64,000 nt of DNA, taken from Dermatemys mawii. Lineage: Eukaryota > Chordata > Testudines > Dermatemydidae. The stretch lies in assembly GCA_007922305.1 (NCBI GenBank), contig ML677358.1, forward strand, positions 17,657,327 to 17,721,326, in the 5' to 3' direction. Below, piece after piece: positions 23,801 through 33,599 of the stretch (positions are counted from its first letter, which is position 1; each line of letters starts with the position of its first letter). A program made the position numbers and the translations under genes. The notes below the pieces were generated by a model that searched no databases, was not told the DNA's origin, and was given only the letters and a program-made list of their open reading frames with translations.

Positions 23801-26800
23801 AACTGAGCCACAGAGCAGTGAGGTGACTTGACTAAGGTTGCCTAGCAGGCCAGGGGCAAAGCTGGGACTAGAACCCAGAGCTCCTGAGTGCCAGTGTGGG
23901 CCTCGAACCACTAAGCAGTACAGATCTACCCCATGGTGACTGCCCCTTGCTGAGGACCAGCCATATGCAACAGCCAAGGTTGTAAAGTTCAGCTTTTTTG
24001 AGTTATCTACCCAAAGAAATCTTAGGAATTTAACACTAACAAAAGTATTTCCCCAGCTTCCCCTGCCCCATCCCATAGCCAGGCGAACACCATAGGGGTT
24101 GCAGGGCATTTTCAGAGCTATTCACCGGGAGGCTTTCAAGCATGGAAAATTTCAGCCCAAAAGAAGAATTTCTGAGAATGTTTTGAGCCAGAGACAGCCG
24201 GGATTTCTAAGGGAGCCTGTGTGCAACCTTCTCCCCAGAGCTTTCCTTGAGGATCTTGAAATGGTTTAATGCTAGCAATAGTTTCCCAAGTGTTCTTTAT
24301 CCATTGCTGGCTCAGCCTTGCCTGTTATCCAGCTAATTTTTCCATCTAGGCATTTATACCAGGCTCATTACCGTGGTATTTGAGCACAGTCCTCTGCCGC
24401 ATACTTCAACATTCCTCTTCATTTTTGCTGATCTGTGATAGTACCTGCTCAGCCAGTACCATTGAAAACTGGGCCCTATCCTGCTCCCCACTATAATCAA
24501 TGTGAGTTTTTGCTTTGATTTTTAATGGGGACAGGATCAGGCTCTTGATGTGGAGGAACTCTAGATTTCCACTTCCCGCCCCTGCTTGATCCTCTGAACT
24601 CTCCCTTTTCAGAGACATTTTTTTCACCATCTCATTTATTTTTTAATGCCATAAATAATTTTGCACCAGAAATACAGAGTCACGAAACTCCCTTTTTGGA
24701 TTAAGGGGGGGGGGGGGGCGCGTTATTATTCATTATTTGTATTCCAGTAAGACCTAGAGGCCCCAACTGAGATCAGGACACCAGTGTGCTAGGTACTGTA
24801 CAAACACATAATGACAGAATCCTTGTCCAAATAGACATGACAAAGTGTGTGTGTGGGGGGGGGGGGGGGGGGGGAAACAGAGGCCAAGAGAGAGAAAGTA
24901 ACATGCCCAAGGTCACCCAGCCCATCAGCAGCAGAGCTTGGGATATCATCTGAATGGCCTGAGTAGTTTAGTATCCTATCCACTAGCTCACACTGCAACC
25001 CATGACACCAGCAAGCGGTTTGTTTCCCCATCAGCTTTACCCTGTGTCTCTTCCCCCCACTTCAGTCCCATATCTGGGCCCTAGCCAAGGCATTTGATGC
25101 TGGACCCTACCAACAGTTTCCTGAAAAACAGCAACAATGACCATGGCTGTGAGTGGTCCAGGCACTGAGCAAAGATGCTGCAAACTCATCACAGAGCTTT
25201 CAGCGCTCAGCCCTGGCTGGGGGATAACGTTGCCTTTTCAGTGTTGTCCAATGGGATTCAAAAGCTGTTTTCTATTGTGTTTATGCTGCCCATCCAGGCT
25301 GTAAATACCACCTTCTACTAATGGCTTTCTCAATCTCCGTTTGCCATGTAGGATTTTACTGATTTGTTTATTGTCTCCCCTCCTTCTAGGTTGTGTCAAT
25401 AGTCCTTTGAAACAGCCCCTCCACAGCTCGGAATCTGCTATTTCTTGTGGCTATGGGGTCTTTTTCTAGGAGTTCCTAAATATCTGTGCTTTGCTTCCCC
25501 AGGAGACGGTGGTCATGGCTACCTTAAGGACTGGCTGTGGTGGGCTGGACTGTTAGCCAGTAAGTGGGGTTATTCACATTCCCGTGCATTTACAGCCGTT
25601 ACACGGTTTAGAAAATTGAGACGTAACCAAGTTCTGATTTTAGCCAGTTTCTCCAGTGGCTCGGAAGTTTGTTCAGCGTAGGGGCGGATTCTCCACCCCT
25701 TGCAGATAGATAAACAGAGCAGAACCAGCATGCCGTGTGTGGTTTCCCTTCCCCTCACACCGCAGCCCGTCTGGACTGCTTGCAGAACTAGTTTGCTTGG
25801 TTTTCGTGACCCAAGTATGAAAAGCCCCAGTTATACCGGGAAGGTTGGCTGGTCTGTCAGCGTACCAGGCACTGGACAAAGCCTGCAGAACTACCAAGGT
25901 CATGAAAGGGCACGTCTACATTAGTAGGTAGATATTCGGGAGACGGTAGTAGGACCTCCCTCCCCCGGCTTGGTTACAGAATCCAGGGTGCTCAGCTTCC
26001 TGCAGTCCCCCTTGTGTAAAGCTCCCTCTTTGGTAATAGTTCTCTCGGGGGTTATTTTTACCCAGGATGCCCTGGCTCAGTTTACATGTGGCATGGAAAC
26101 CCACAGCCAGATTCCGGCTCCTTCCTCAGCTCAGCCCTTATCGCTCTGAAAATGCACAATGACCTTAACAAAATACTGTAACTCACTTGCTGGCTGTTTG
26201 TTTTTCTCTTGTTTGCTCAGTGGGTGGAGGGGAAGCTGCCAACTTTGCTGCCTATGCGTTTGCGCCTGCAACTATCGTCACCCCTCTCGGCGCCCTGAGC
26301 GTGCTCATAAGGTGATTTCTAGGTCTCTCTGTTTTTACATTCAACCCCCTTTTTTCCCAGATGGCATAAATGGGATTTGCTCTGCAAGAAGGAAAACATC
26401 TTGGTGATTGCTACAAAATAGACAAATAGGCGGATGCTCTCCTCAGCACGGGATATCGCGCAAAGCACATTAACCATTGGATTAAATAACTTATGCCATA
26501 TGGGAACAATGTATATTGGTGTGACCAATCGTCCAGCATCCATTTGGAAGCTTTTATAAACACCTCTGTCTCTTCCTCCTTGTTCTGTTCTCCCAGCTGT
26601 GGTGCTGGTACCAGAACATTTTTGGCTGTGGATAGAATTGCCAACCCCAAATGCCAAAAATTATGAGTACTTTTCACAAAATCATCCATTTTGGGCCCTC
26701 TTGATTTGCAGTCTGGCTTTTGAACTTGTACGGTGCATTGGAATCACAGTTTTGTACTTTTCTCTCCTGCCAGCAACTTACTTTTCATTTAATGAAAACT

Positions 26801-29166
26801 GGGAGTCTCAGGTTTTCACATGACTCCAGGAACTAGGGCTATTTTTTCAAAAAGACACCAATTACTGCAAGACACACACTAAAAATGGGAGGTTTAGCAC
26901 CACGACAGTGGGGAACTGCCTCCAGAGTGGGCCCTTTTGATGAGCAAACACGTAGTTGGAAAGTGACTAGATTTTTTGCTGTTGGATTCCCCTGCCCCTT
27001 CAAATAGTTTCTAAAGTTTAATAACTCAATAATTAATGAATGGAGTGGGGCGGGGGGCGGGGGTTGGTCCTTCTGCTAGGAACTTCATGTTACCCAACTG
27101 AGCATGAATGAAACTGGCCACACTATTAGTTCCTCTGGGGACACACTGATTTCTTCCCACCCAGAAGCATTTTCTTTTCAAGACTTGAATTTTATTTCTA
27201 CGTGAGTTGTGAATTTTAGGAGACACGGAATCCGGACTCTGCTGTTAATAACTCTGGCGAGAATCCGGAATAACCCCACTTAACTCAGTGGAGTTACTCT
27301 AGATTTACATCCACGCATCAGAGAGAAGAATTTTTTCCTGGCCCTTAATAAAAGTGAAGGCATTAATGCATTTTACATGTCACCTTTTAATCTGCCTTTT
27401 GTTTAACCCTTGGAGTTCTCCCTTCGACGATTTGGGGGTATTAACCTATATTATTGTTCTGACCCGCACAGTGCCATCCTATCTTCCTATCTGCTCGGAG
27501 AGCGGCTGAACCTGCTGGGAAAGCTAGGCTGCCTGCTGAGCATTGTGGGTAGCACAGTGATGGTGATCCATGCCCCAGAAGAAGAGGAGGTCACCACGCT
27601 GGCCGAAATGGCTTCAAAACTGAAAGAGCCCGGTAAGCACCAGACAGTGCATCAGATAGAAGGTCATGTCCAGGAGTTTTTCTTTAGTTAGGGACCACAC
27701 CGCCAGGGGTCGAGCTGAAGGATTTAATAGACTCCATGGTGCACCCCAGTAAACTGTTTCTCTGCAGTACCCCTGTTGTGTGTGCTTGTGTTTTAGACAG
27801 TGGCTCTAGAATCCCGGAGGGCAGGCGTGTTTGGTTCTGCAATCAGCAGTTGGGATCCAGTGGTGCAGGTTTTAGAGAAACATAGCCTTGCTGCTGGGTT
27901 TGTAGTTAGTATTTGTATGACTGGAGCAGCTACGAGCCTGATTCTCTTGCTGCCCTTCTCTGGGGGGCGTCCAGTTCTGTGCTGAATTGGTACTAGGTGC
28001 TTTTTCCCACCCCAAACCATTTGCAGTCTGAGCTTGAAAGGTGCTCAGAGTGACACTACCTGAAGTGGAGCAGGTCAGCATTAAGCCATTTCCACAGGCA
28101 GCCAAATCCTTTCCTCCTTTCTGCCCAGGGACCCATGGGCTGAGGTGGCCTTACACTTGCCATCTGATTCGAACTTTCCATGGGCTACGAGCTCATTCAT
28201 AAACTGGTAAAATGACCCCCCGACAGGTATTTGTCTAAGGCCTTAGACTGGGACCGCATAACAAGTGACTGGGGCTTCTTTGGTCCCAGATCTGTAGCCG
28301 GTGGAAATCCACACAGCTTCATGCATTTTAGTGGCACTACGATGTTTTCCACCGGTTTGAAGATCTGGCCTTTTGGTTTTTTTCAAACTGTATTCCTGCG
28401 TATGTCCGGCGTGTTACTGCCTTACTCTGGGTTACAGTGCCTATGAGCAGCCGTGGGCTGCTGTTCGATGTCTCTGGCGTATCCTGGGTAATGCATGCTG
28501 TCGTTAGAGCCTGATTGTGCATGCCCGTGGATTTCATGTTGTCACTTCTTGCCTCTCAAAGGTTTCCTCGCTTACGCTGCCATACTCTTAGTAGCCTGCC
28601 TGATTCTGATCTTCTTCCTCGCACCCCGCTACGGGCAGCGCAACATTCTCATCTACCTCACCATCTGCTCTGTGATCGGCGCCTTCTCAGTGTCTTCTGT
28701 CAAAGGACTGGGGATTGCCATCAAGGGCTTCTTTGCTCACCAACCTGTCCTGCGGAATCCGCTGACCTGGATCCTCATCCTCACATTGGTGGCTTCCGTC
28801 ACCACTCAGATCAACTATCTCAACAAAGCGCTAGACGTTTTCAGCACCTCCCTGGTATTTCCCATCTACTATGTGTTATTCACCACCATCGTCATCACCA
28901 CGTCTATCATCCTCTTTAAGGAGTGGGTCGCCATGTCGGTGGTGGACATTATTGGGACAGTTTGTGGCTTCCTCACCATTATTTTGGGGGTGTTTTTACT
29001 CCATGCCTTCAAAGACATGGACATAAATTTGGGGAACCTACCGCAAGTGCTTCAGAACAGCGACCAGATACCAGCAAACAAGGACGACAAGAACATTCTG
29101 ATAGAAGTGGACAGCTCTAGCATGATTGCCGACGATAAACCCAAAGTATTCATGATCTACAGCTAA
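14850..29166 (+). CDS. NIPAL4: NIPAL4 (ichthyin), six coding exons, full-length 399 aa
   Basis: Magnesium-transporter-like membrane protein of the NIPA family; in people, loss causes autosomal recessive congenital ichthyosis, so it acts in the epidermal lipid barrier (established knowledge). Six exons (14850-14886, 21763-22011, 25503-25559, 26221-26311, 27472-27632, 28562-29166) total 1200 nt and join in phase to 399 residues plus stop; the human short form is recalled as about 404. Visible order: luminal N-terminus with NLT glycosylation sites at residues 34 and 42; first membrane segment about 57-79 followed by the KKKGLLRL loop; hydrophobic segments about 106-177; acidic HAPEEEE loop about 178-184; more membrane segments from about 200 including APRYGQRN; C-terminus ending KPKVFMIYS, close to human KPKVFIIHS. 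NIPAL4 is preferred over NIPAL1 or NIPA2 because of the N-terminal NSSCANG match and the ADAM19 neighbour. No frameshift or broken splice site was seen. Confidence 0.95.
14935..15260 (+). repeat. Degenerate G-rich repeat in NIPAL4 intron 1
   Basis: Loose repeats of a unit such as GGGACAGGACnGGATG and GGGGGTGGGATnGGGTT, rich in runs of three to eight G. It creates long artefactual open frames on both strands and has strong G-quadruplex potential just after exon 1. Confidence 0.7.
18470..18665 (-). repeat. CR1 LINE 3' end, antisense
   Basis: Begins CATAGGAACGGCCATGCTGG and continues with CATCTAGCCCAGAATCCTG and TAATCATCAAGTGATCCATC, the reversed CR1 3' end as recalled for turtles and crocodilians. 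Confidence 0.85.
18900..19078 (+). repeat. CR1 LINE 3' end
   Basis: Contains TGGATGTCTTGCTAGAAGAT, GCAAGAATTACTGGGTGGA, TTATGCAGGAGGTCACATTA and TGGTCCCATTTGACCTTAAA in CR1 order, + orientation. Confidence 0.8.
19246..19563. mobile_element. Long-terminal-inverted-repeat element, TATTGGACCAACTTCT family
   Basis: Left 19275-19345 and the reverse complement of 19465-19531 share CAGGATATTAG, GGGTGAGGT and TTATTGGACCAACTTCT over roughly 65 nt. The interior is short and noncoding. Partial copies are at 6847-6926, about 33312-33415 and about 35808-35870. Confidence 0.75.
20700..20960 (+). repeat. CR1 LINE 3' end
   Basis: Contains TTAGATATTAGGAAAATCTT, AGCACTGGAACAGGTTACCA, CACTGGAGATATTTAAGAAC and a TTCCTTCCAGCCC end, in CR1 order, + orientation. 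Confidence 0.85.
21763..22011 (+). CDS. NIPAL4: NIPAL4 coding exon 2 (residues 13-96)
   Basis: Follows a CCTCACAG acceptor and ends at a GTATGG donor, phase 1 at both ends (249 nt). It encodes the rest of the N-terminal ectodomain, with cysteines at 20 and 27 and two NLT sequons, then the first membrane segment [12 protein letters not shown]...SSVIL and the [17 protein letters not shown] loop, the most conserved NIPA signature seen here. Confidence 0.95.
23750..23945 (+). repeat. MIR-like SINE
   Basis: GATGGGGAAACTGAGCCACA, GTGACTTGACTAAGGTTGCC and GGACTAGAACCCAGAGCTCC follow the MIR consensus order. Other MIR-like fragments lie near 4870, 21250, 24900, 44580, 46770 and 58985. Confidence 0.75.
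24847..24874 (+). repeat. GT repeat running into a 20-nt G tract
   Basis: Four to five GT units are followed by 20 consecutive G. A separate 14-nt G run ending in CGCG lies at 24705-24718. Confidence 0.9.
25503..25559 (+). CDS. NIPAL4: NIPAL4 coding exon 3 (residues 96-115)
   Basis: A 57-nt exon between a TTCCCCAG acceptor and a consensus GTAAGT donor. It encodes [19 protein letters not shown], matching the recalled human DGGFGYLKDAMWWAGFL. It is too short to stand out as an ORF and was found by homology and phase; phase 1 at both ends fits exons 2 and 4. Confidence 0.93.
25560..26220 (+). other. NIPAL4: NIPAL4 intron 3 (661 nt)
   Basis: Consensus GTAAGT donor and a TTTGCTCAG acceptor with a good pyrimidine tract. 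No recognised feature inside. Confidence 0.85.
26221..26311 (+). CDS. NIPAL4: NIPAL4 coding exon 4 (residues 115-145)
   Basis: A 91-nt exon after TTTGCTCAG, ending at GTGATT. It encodes [19 protein letters not shown] followed by [12 protein letters not shown], the glycine-rich membrane core of the NIPA family and close to the human sequence. It ends two bases into a serine codon (AG) that exon 5 completes with T. Confidence 0.95.
26312..27471 (+). other. NIPAL4: NIPAL4 intron 4 (1160 nt)
   Basis: GTGATT donor and GCACAG acceptor. A short G-rich patch lies at 27047-27063; otherwise unique sequence. Confidence 0.85.
27472..27632 (+). CDS. NIPAL4: NIPAL4 coding exon 5 (residues 145-199)
   Basis: A 161-nt exon after a CGCACAG acceptor with a weak pyrimidine tract, ending at GTAAGC. 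It encodes [20 protein letters not shown], then a membrane segment and [20 protein letters not shown], an acidic loop diagnostic of NIPA-like proteins. Open frame upstream of the acceptor is intron read-through. Confidence 0.95.
27633..28561 (+). other. NIPAL4: NIPAL4 intron 5 (929 nt)
   Basis: GTAAGC donor and TCAAAG acceptor. No recognised feature inside. Confidence 0.85.
28562..29166 (+). CDS. NIPAL4: NIPAL4 coding exon 6, stop codon included (residues 199-399)
   Basis: The terminal coding exon, 605 nt, after TCTCAAAG. It carries about four membrane segments: [20 protein letters not shown], the [16 protein letters not shown] region, [14 protein letters not shown] and the [20 protein letters not shown] region, plus [19 protein letters not shown]. 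The tail is acidic and ends KPKVFMIYS followed by TAA at 29164-29166. It is the longest uninterrupted coding block in the gene. Confidence 0.97.
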
Positions 29167-32100
29167 AGCAGTGATATAAATGTTCAAGGGCAGAGGATGC
29201 TGCTCTGAACAGGCTAAAATGTTACTGAGCAATTTTAAAGCGAAAGCACAGAAAGTAAAACTAATCATGGAGATGACCCAGTGCTACTAGATTCAAATGT
29301 AATCTTCCAGTTGGCTTTGGAGCAGGCCTGATGTCATAACAGAAGGAAGGGGTACATGTTGTGTTCACCCATACGACACCAACATGAATAGCTGCTGAAA
29401 GTGGCACTCCCTTGAAATATGACAAAATTCTACTCTGGGATCTTTTCTGACGGCTGGTCTCTCAACATTGTCAGTTTCTAGTGCATGATCTGCACACATT
29501 TTCCTAAGCAGAACTTTGGCTGATGTGCTTACTTCAAATTGACCTCCACTGACTGATTGATTAGTGGGTTTCGATTTCTTTACAGCCCCATTCCCAAGGG
29601 CTCTAAGTACTTCTATGAAACTTAAAATACATAGCAACAGCAAACAGAACGGGAAGATTCCCCAGTGAATATTCTGCCCTTGCAAATTCCCTGGGCAGCT
29701 TACCCAGACAGATAGCAACAGCAAGTCCTGACATCTGACAACCCCTTAATGCTTCCAATCCCTGAAAGCCTGGGGGGAAAAGATGGGTTTTCAGCATGCC
29801 ATTGGCTTGTCAGAGCAAGTGCCATAGTAATAGGGTCACTCATAGAAACACCCTCCTCTGACCCACCAACCCCATCTTTTAAAAGCCAGGACACAGCCTC
29901 ATCCTGGGCAAGTAAATATTTAGACAGGCAAGTAAGGAATCATTTGGTTTTGTTGTACCTAGTAAATTGTCAAATTATGCAACATGACTTTATGACCTCT
30001 GATTACTTTAACCACAGCTGCATAGCATGGGGCATTCCACACGAGGATCTAGTGCAGAATTCGAGAGGGCTTGAACCAAACATCCTTACAGAGGCAGTTC
30101 AGGTCAGATCTGAACACAGTTTTTGTTGCTTTAGTGAGACAAAGTGAAACCTCAGGTCCCAACACCCTGAAAGTTTGAAGCTGAATTTTGCAGCCCTCCC
30201 TGCTTCTACTGCAGAATTGCTCCTGCCAGTGCAGAGAAGCGAGCGGTGAACGTTGCCACCACTGTCTGACTGCAGGAGAACCTAGTCCATCTGAGTGCAT
30301 GAATGTAGAAGAGTAGACTCACTGCTGGAACTCCACCCCTCCCCGCTGGATGATGTGCTATAACAGGCTCTCATCTAGCTCCCGCAGCTGAAGGACCCCA
30401 GAGAAAGCAGCCACACACCGCTCGCGGCCTCCCCAGACCACTTTCTGCCTCGGCCTATTTCTAGCTTTTTCCACAGCCCCTTCCTGAGCTCACGCCTCCA
30501 CAGACTCTTCGCTCCCCTCCCAGTCACTGAAGAGTTTGTGCCCATTCTCCATTAGGGCACTACCTCCCCGGCCTTCTCCCTAGACACCCATTCCTACCAA
30601 GCCATTAAAGCTCAGAGCTTCTTCCCTAGACTCCCATCCCTTGTTCTAGGGCCTCAGCTCCAACATCAGCCACCTATAGGTTGACATCCTCTGACGCCCA
30701 CCTCCACCCCTACAGCCCTCTCCCATTAGGGCCAGCCCCAGGCTGTAACCTCCCTCCAACTGGGCATGTGCTGCCTTTTGTGCAAACCCTCTTGCTCTCA
30801 GCTGGGCCCAATCATGAATCAAAGCCACCTGGTCCCCAGCCAGTTAGGAGCAGCTGGAGAGGGCATGGGCTCCCTTATAGGCTGAGCCACTTGTTGACAA
30901 TGAGTTAAAAGCCAGTGCAAATGTGGCGATCGTGCTAGGGAGAGCTCAGTATTGCCAGTGGTGAAGAGCTGTAGAATGTCCACCCCAGGCCTACAATCTC
31001 CTCTGGCCACGAGCTTGCTCTGAATGGCTCAGCTGGCAATCGCATGAGAGAATGCAATTCTGCTCTTGCTCTAATGATGTCACATGGGCCAGACCCAGAC
31101 TCAGCCTGGTAGTTCAGAGAGGTTCAGACCTGGGGATGGGGGGCTTTGATTCTGTCTTCCCCAGAGAGGAGCACTTAACAAAATGCCAAGGTTTCAATCG
31201 GTTCAGCTGGGAAGTACCCACAGATTTCTGAGGGGTTGGCCGTGACATTTTGGTTCAGCCCCATATTTGCGTTGACCTGTTGTTCTGCTAGGACATTGCT
31301 TTGTGCTGAGTCACACTGTGGGCTGGGCCAGCCCCAGGATTGCATTTGGTATAATGTGCCTTCACTAGAAAGGTGAACGGTGCCCCTTAACGCTATAGGG
31401 CCAGATTCTGCCAGTTTATGGTGAGAAGTCACTTTGCAATGGGACTTCCTCTGCAGGAAGGGACCGTTCAGCTCGAGTAATAATGGCACAATCTGCCCCT
31501 TAGCATAGTTTTTGTAAACCAGGCCTCTGGCAAAGTGTGTGCATGTGTATCTGTATAGCCTCTAATTAACTTGTGGTTTTGTTTGCTGTGGGGGAGTAGT
31601 TTCCTGCAGCACAATGTTAATTAGCTTTCACGTGTTTTTCACATTAGTGCTAATTGATGCTGAGCAGCTTCTGTAAAATTACTGGGCCAGATTCTGCCCT
31701 TGCGTGAGCCAATGTAAATGGGGACCGAGCTCAGCAGAGCTACAGCCGGGTAACATTGGCGTTGGAGGGCTGCGAATCACTGTCACTAGCTTCCTCAAGC
31801 CTTAGCCCCGTTCCTTGGTCAGTGAAAGCACTTCTTTAGCCTGGAAGACCAATTGGGTGCAAATGCTAAAGGCTTTTCTGGCAAATGAGATTAGTAACCA
31901 AATAGGCAAATGTTTTCAAAGCTGAGGTTTGGGGAGCCCATTGTGAGCTGTTTGGGGGATTTGCAAAGCTAGTTTCTAAGTCTTTTCTTCCCCTCATTTA
32001 AACCCATTTTGCCCCCCCCCCCCCCCCGCAGGGAACTGAGGGCTGTGCATTAGAAGCTAGGCTGGCATAAGTGGGTAACTGATCTGTGGCTGTATAGATT

Positions 32101-33080
32101 TATTTTTTTATTAAAATGCTTCTTCCCTCACCTCATCTTTGCACAGTCTCTGTCTGTGGTTTGCACTGGGCCCTGCTCACCATTCCCCTGGATTTTTACT
32201 CTCCTCTGCACAAGTCTCCATCATGTCTCTCAGCCACAACCCCCTCAGTCTGAGTGTCCTCCACCACCTTTTGACCCCACCCCTGTGAGCTTTAGTTAAG
32301 CCTGAATCATGGCTTGGTTGCTGGTAGCAACCACTGTGTGCAGAGTAAGCAGAGCCCTCAGGTGATTGTGATCTAGTTCACCCTACAGTGTCAGTCTCCT
32401 GAAATCACATGTGGATCCCTGAAAAACATCTCGGCTCTCTTTGGATGTGGTTTAAGAACCCAGCTGGCCCCAGCGCACATGAACTGGCATCGAGCGCTGA
32501 GTTAAAGGGGAAGATCAGCAGCTGGGGTAAATTGTCATAGCTCCGTTGACTTTAAATGGAGCTCGGAGCTCTCTGGTGTCTGGTTGTTTTTTTTAAGGGT
32601 TGGAAATGTGGGATGATTTAAGAGATACAGAGTCAGCTTTTTCCAATGAAAAACCCCAGCGTTATTGTAGGAGCGGAATGTTCAGCTAACGAGCTCAGCA
32701 CACCAGCACTACGCTGGACACACATCATTCAAGAAGTAGGGTGCCAGTGTCCTGGGGCAGGAGATAGGAGCAGCCCGCTGAGCCAGAGGTCACAGCTGTG
32801 CACTGTGAACGTCAGTGTCCCCCAGCCTCTGCCGTGGCGTTGCCAGAGCTCACGTAACGTCCTGCGGGGCCCTCAGCACAAAGTGATGCAAGACACCGTC
32901 TGGCCGCACCTGTAATCCTGGGATCTTTGTTCCCACTGAACGTGCGTTATGCATACCGGGAAAAGGCCGAATTAATGGAACTCTGGGACTAGCTTTGCTG
33001 ATTAACTGGAGACAACCCCACGTTCAATGACATTTCAATACCCTTTGTACTTAGAGGGAAAATAAAGGAGTTTTATACAA
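29167..33080 (+). other. NIPAL4: NIPAL4 3' UTR and downstream, repeat-poor
   Basis: Sequence from the stop codon to the first AATAAA on this strand (33061). Apart from a 16-nt C run at 32012-32027 it is nearly free of recognised repeats, unlike the flanks, which fits a long 3' UTR. ATTAAA hexamers at 30604 and about 32109 could end a shorter transcript. Confidence 0.4.
33061..33066 (+). terminator. NIPAL4: Candidate polyadenylation signal of NIPAL4
   Basis: AATAAA, the first canonical hexamer on the + strand after the NIPAL4 stop, 3.9 kb downstream. Use is not shown by the sequence alone. Confidence 0.35.
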
Positions 33081-33311
33081 ATGCTTGAGAGCTGAGCTAA
33101 AATCTCTGAGTGGTTCTTTGTTGCGATGTTATTGCTATGCCGCATGTCGGGCATCCGCACCATAGCAAGAAACAGAACTATGGGAAGAGATTAGAGCAGC
33201 AGCTCCCCCTCCTGGTAATGAAAAAGTGGCCTTGCTGCTCTCCAGGTAATTCCAGTTTCAGTTCATAGCCAGGGCTTTGCTTCGGGGTGGGGGTGGAATT
33301 TTGGAGAGACG

Positions 33312-33415
33312 AGGCGGGCGATGGAGTATCTTTTGTTGGACTAATGTCTGTTGGAGAAAGAGAGAGACAAGCTTTTATGCTACACAGAGCTCTTCAGGTC
33401 TGCCACCGCCTGGAG
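33312..33415 (+). repeat. Partial copy of the TATTGGACCAACTTCT family
   Basis: Contains ATCTTTTGTTGGACTAATGT, GAGAGACAAGCTTTTATGCT and ACACAGAGCTCTTCAGGTCT in the family order, diverged. Confidence 0.6.
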
Positions 33416-33593
33416 TCTTTGCAGTGCCTCAGCTTACCTAAATGTCCAGAAAAGGCTTTTTTCCGGAACTGCGTCACTTCTGAACGTGGCACTTCCCTAT
33501 GTAAGGGTATCAGGCACCAGGCCTAGCAATGGCTGTCTGGCATTGACTCAGTTCACAATGACAATCAGTTTGTCAATGACAATTGACAACAAA

Positions 33594-33599
33594 TTTATT
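33594..33599 (-). terminator. ADAM19: Candidate polyadenylation signal of ADAM19
   Basis: AATAAA on the - strand (TTTATT on +), about 530 bp from the candidate NIPAL4 signal on the other strand. A second - strand AATAAA lies at 33748-33753. Either would end a long ADAM19 3' UTR. Confidence 0.35.

Larger units (their letters stand above)
22012..25502 (+). other. NIPAL4: NIPAL4 intron 2 (3.5 kb)
   Basis: Contains a GT/AC-biased stretch near 23060-23600 that makes a misleading 222-residue antisense frame, MIR-like SINE fragments at 23750-23945 and 24875-25010, and G runs at 24705-24718 and 24855-24874. No exon recognised. Confidence 0.85.
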
